Origin: Pelecanus crispus
Taxonomy: Eukaryota > Chordata > Aves > Pelecaniformes > Pelecanidae
Assembly (NCBI RefSeq): GCF_030463565.1
Contig: NC_134643.1
Span: 2,490,001 to 2,554,000 of the forward strand
Direction of reading: 5' to 3'
Length of the DNA stretch: 64,000 nt
In this document: piece by piece, positions 60,115-64,000 of the stretch
How the letters are laid out: each line of letters opens with the position of its first letter
How positions within the stretch are numbered: position 1 is the first letter of the stretch
Program-made: the position numbers and the translations under genes
The notes under the pieces: generated by a model
What the model was told of the DNA's origin: nothing
The model's database searches: none
What the model saw: the letters and a program-made list of their open reading frames with translations, nothing else

Positions 60115-63100
60115 CGCCATCAATTTTTAAAAGGCATCACTTTCTCGAGTGTTGCAGGATGCTTTCTGCTAGCCATCAAAGCCTATTTCAGCACGAGGAG
60201 GCATACAGAGCCAGGCAAAAGGGGAGGCTGACCCTGCGGGTGCAAAGTGGTCCAGGATAGTCTTGATCCCGTAATGGCCTTCGCGAACCTTTTCAAAGCA
60301 CTTTGAGATCTATGGCTGGAAAATGCGATGCAAATGCTCAGTATTATCATTAATAAGAGACAGCCAGGGACGGATAGCTGCACTATTTGGTAAAAAGCCG
60401 GAGCACAAACCTTTTTTTCTCCCCCCCTGCTTTTGAATGAAGTCGTGGCTGACCTGAACTGCTGCAAGGCTGGAGGGTGAAGTGCCGCCCCTCTGCAGAA
60501 GAAGCGGTGAAGGTGTCTTCCACACGTTGCCCTTTGATTTTGGGGTGAAAGCACCCCTAAACAGGAGAAAATAACCTGCTTTGGAAGTATCTTGGATAAA
60601 GAAGTTGAGGCTGAATGCCCTTTTTAGATACTTCAGAAGGACCAAACTCTGTCCTTGCACACCCTGCAGTGCCCCTAAATAAATCTCCTCATTTTATAAC
60701 ACCTTAAAAACACACTAACAGACCAACGGCATCCTGACGGTGTTCCTAACCAGACACAGCTGCCCGGGAAGAGCCATGCTCTTTTTGCAACAGAAATAGG
60801 TGAAGCCAACGACTCCTAAGCTTTATTATTGGTGTCCTCATTGTGATTTTATTTCCCAGCATTTCTGCAATTAAATCTGGCTGGTTCACAACCCCACGCG
60901 AGACTGAGGCCTCTAATTTGGAAACCACAGGATTACAGTGCAACATGGCAGTGGGAATTGAGAGTGCTACAGGAAAATTGTTGCGTTCCCGGATACAGCT
61001 TGTGACAGTAACAAAACTCCACGCTGGCTTTTTGTATGACACAAGGCACAATTTCAATTGCTCAGATGGGTGGGGAAAAAAAAAAAAAAAAAGAGGTAAG
61101 AATCCAATGGGAAAAGACTTCCTTGGGAAGAACAAGAGGGATTTATCTCCCAATCCATATTGGCATCTGCATCGCTTTGACATATTGACAAAACTCCGCT
61201 TACGGCTGGCATGGTGGGAGTGATGGCAGGAAGCCCATGGTCGGAGGGGGCCAGCAGCCTCCTGCCTGGAGCTGGGTCGCTCCACCCCCCAGATACGGCT
61301 CGTGTGAAATGGGGAGGGAGAGCTGCGAAGCCACATCCTTCCAACGATCTGGGCAACCCCCCCATTTGGAAAAGGAGCACGACATTCCTACATTTCTCAT
61401 TAAACCTGCATGCAGCTGGCTTAACCAAACACAGTAATGAGCTCCGTGTCTAATGCAAACTGTTGGAGCAGAGACCCAGCTCTGCCAGTGAGCAATTGCA
61501 ATTCATGTCTGTGGAGTGACCAGCAGGTAGCGGAGTAACAGCTTCATCCTGTTTGTTTTGCTGTGGGTACAGCTTTGCTGATAGCAGCAGGGTTAAGATG
61601 TCCTCAAGGGCACGGCGGTCCTAGCGATGGAGTGAGCCCTTGGAGGAGATCTCCCATGCAGCTCCTCTAATACTGGGGTGCTTCCCCCATAGGTAGGAAG
61701 AGTTGAGCTGCAGAGGTCAATTCCAAATATGTACTCATATTTTTCCTCAGTTATTGAGAGTTCACCTTCTAGTTTCTGCCACTGCAGAAACAGGGTCAGC
61801 CTGACCTCTACTTGAAGCCAGGTTTGTGTTGAAGACTTTGAATCTTTGCTTTTTAAGCAATTGTTGCTCCAGTGCCAACTTCCAAAGGACACCAGGAGAC
61901 AGGAAGGAGCTGGTACTGAAAGTCAAGACCTTTGACAACTGTCAAAGAAATCACTGGTTTGGGTCTGGTTTTAATTGAGTCCACGCTTTTGAAGCTTTTC
62001 TCCAAGAAAAAGGATAAGTGCTCATGTATGTGGTTTTCAAATACAAAGACCCTCACCCAACTGCATGAATCCAGGACCCAGGGTGCTACATAAAGCCAAC
62101 AAACAGCCCACAGTAAAAACACTCAGAGTTTTTTTCCATTTCCGTCTTGATTTCAATACCCTCCTGACCTAATGCTTCTTCTTGGGGGGCTCCTTGATGC
62201 AACTCCCTATTTTGACTGAATATTGAGCCTCAGGATCCATTTCTAAAGAGTTGGGGGGCGTTTTTTGCGTTTTTTTTTTTTTTTTATGGAGAAGGTAATG
62301 ACAGGAGAGGAGGTGTCTTTCTTGAGACTACTGGCAGAGTCCTGTTTTTCTAGATAAAACTGTTAAGGTACTAAAATGGTATTATTCTTCATTAAGGACA
62401 AGAAAGAGAGAGCACACACAGAAACTGAACATGATGGACTGAGCAAACCTTTGGGCGGATGCAAGAGTATCTACTGATCTATAAACATACGTGGACACAT
62501 GGTACGCATGCAAAAACTTTACTTCCAACAAGCCACCTAGAAGAGAAAGACAATCCTGTTTTATGTGAGCTCCATGAGAAAGTAATTTCAAACTCAACGT
62601 TTAAGCCAGTCAGTCGTTAACTGCTGACTACAATGATCTGAAGTCATGAGATGCCAACAGCTGGCTGAATTTAAAAGGGTAGCTGCAACTCAGTAAGCTA
62701 ATGGCTAACCTTTCATCTTCCTACCCTCACACAGCATGCAGCCATCTTAAAAATGTAAAGATTGTCCCAACTCCTTCATCGTGCACAATAATTCCTTCTT
62801 TGTAAAATATTCAGAGGGCTTCAGAAGGCTGAAGCTCCGACAGGCAAAAGGATGAGTGTATGTTATATCTGCATATGACAAGGCAGAGAAGCAGGAGAGG
62901 AAGAGGGGAGAAACCCTACTTCCATTTTCATATAAAACCTATTTGAAATTTACTTGACTTCCTCAGTTAATTCATCTTCTTCCAGCAACTTTAATCCTTA
63001 AATGGTTATTGTTAAAAAGAAGTTTGTATTCCCTCAAAAGACAAGAGCAAAAGAAAATGACTTTGTCATATCTGACTGGTTCGGAAAATATAAAATCCAA

Positions 63101-63139
63101 TTCTGAAGGAGTGCAGATAAGGGAAGAGCTATGGAAGAG
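60115..63139 (-). other. EXOC4 upstream intron, distal part
   Basis: About 3 kb of intron DNA. A 17-base A run lies at 61076-61092 and a T run near 62272-62285. The longest frame (196 codons, minus strand, 60746-61336) spans the A run and shows no domain. Confidence 0.6.
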
Positions 63140-63209
63140 CCATCAGCTTAGCAAACACTAAATAATGAAGAATGCAGAGACTGCCCAGCATGATAAAACA
63201 CTCTATTAG
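63140..63209 (+). repeat. Dispersed ancient repeat, copy 2
   Basis: Aligns with 54722-54801 (about 80 percent over 69 positions by eye, one gap) from CCATCAG to ACACTCTATTAG. It is 8.4 kb away and in the same orientation, with unrelated flanks, so this is a dispersed element rather than a local tandem duplication. Confidence 0.65.
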
Positions 63210-64000
63210 CAATGAGTGATAATTGTGGCACATGCACAGCAAAAGGTTATTGAATTTTTATCTCTTAGGAAGGGACCTTTTGACAGCCTAACCAAAAAGC
63301 CACCAACAGGTAGCCCCCTTTCTAGGATTTTCCCAAAACATGTCCATACCTGCCCAACTCCACCTTGTGGTTTCTGAATACTTACAGCTATGCCTACAAA
63401 TTGCCCATTCGCAGCCAAGGAAGCTTTGCTAGAAAAGCTACTGACTTCCTACAGGGAAGGAATACAGGGCCACCACCACCATGTCATGGACTTGTTGGAG
63501 ATTACGCTATTTCTGGCATTGCACCAAAAATTCTGGTCCCTGTCGCTCACTAAGCGCTTTGATGATGCCCTGAGTGGGACCAACATTTAATCTCAAGTTG
63601 TTGGGACACAAAAGAGAAATGATCAAAGATCTGGATGGGTGTTCTCATCATGCATTGGCCCAACATGTGGTAAGCTTGGAAGATAAAACCCCACCACTGC
63701 TCCCAGTTAATGAAGATTACTGCCCTTGTTCAAGCATAGACACTTCAATGGAGCACCCAGTCCAAGGAGAAAAATAAAGCAGAAGACAGAGTTGCTCAAA
63801 GGAACAGAACAACTGCCATCTGCCCAAAGTCAGCTACCTAAAAAGCGAGCTGGGTGACTAATGGCCCGTTGACTTGCGTAGGATGAACCACGGATTCCAG
63901 TTGCATTGAAGTGGAATGCTTGGGTTTCATGTGGGCATGTCTTAAAGTCAAAGTTACTGATGCTGAAATGACAAAGCCGGCTGCGCTTATGGCGATCTGA
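63210..64000 (-). other. EXOC4 upstream intron, end of window
   Basis: Nothing recognised. The exon preceding 47209-47350, expected to encode the conserved segment before the MSPGQDS region, must lie beyond the window. Confidence 0.6.

Noticed and set aside
61076-61092. A17 run as a retrocopy tail
   Set aside because: No recognisable parent transcript upstream and no flanking duplication.
60746-61336. 196-codon open frame on the minus strand
   Set aside because: No domain or family resemblance, a phenylalanine run produced by the A-run on the other strand, and overlapping open frames on the plus strand. A frame this long is not surprising by chance in 64 kb read six ways.
1-64000. CRISPR arrays, operons, phage or bacterial mobile elements
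   Set aside because: None seen; sequence organisation is that of a vertebrate intron and intergenic region.

Overview
This window looks like a piece of a bird nuclear genome. It has no bacterial-style gene packing. The repeats are avian CR1 LINEs with the typical 3' end (ATTCTATG-type octamers, no poly-A tail), a solo retroviral LTR of a type I know from neoavian birds, and a nuclear copy of mitochondrial ND5/CYTB. The only protein-coding host gene I can identify is the 3' part of EXOC4 (exocyst subunit Sec8), read on the minus strand. Its four last coding exons lie at 47350-47209, 44470-44292, 41945-41786 and 10184-9947. They join without any break in frame into a 238-residue C-terminus ending in the PDZ-binding tail ITTV. 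Almost everything else is intron, 3' UTR or downstream intergenic DNA.

Layout from low to high coordinates. 1-8816: intergenic DNA downstream of EXOC4, with an old CR1 fragment (900-1132) and a long, young-looking CR1 on the plus strand (about 2140-4957) whose ORF2 is nearly intact. 8817-9946: probable 3' UTR. 9947-10184: last exon. 10185-41785: a 31.6-kb intron with an old CR1 at 23041-23622 and a head-to-tail run of three minus-strand CR1 copies at 39.8-41.7 kb; the last of these stops only 46 bp from the splice donor of the 160-nt exon. 41946-44291: an intron carrying a fourth minus-strand CR1 copy. 44471-47208: a short plain intron. From 47351 upward: part of a long upstream intron holding CR1 remnants, a 538-bp solo LTR with a 5-bp target duplication, an unassigned exon-like open segment (about 56062-56277), an ND5-CYTB NUMT (about 58810-59268), two palindromic ancient repeats and a pair of related dispersed sequences.

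I found no new multi-gene system. The most useful points are: the CR1 pair that brackets one constitutive EXOC4 exon as direct repeats; a frameshift in CR1 ORF2 shared by two separate copies; the unassigned exon-like segment; the clean solo-LTR insertion into a 16-bp tandem repeat; the NUMT; and the ancient dispersed and hairpin repeats, which look like old amniote elements. Most remaining open reading frames are short chance ORFs or antisense shadows.
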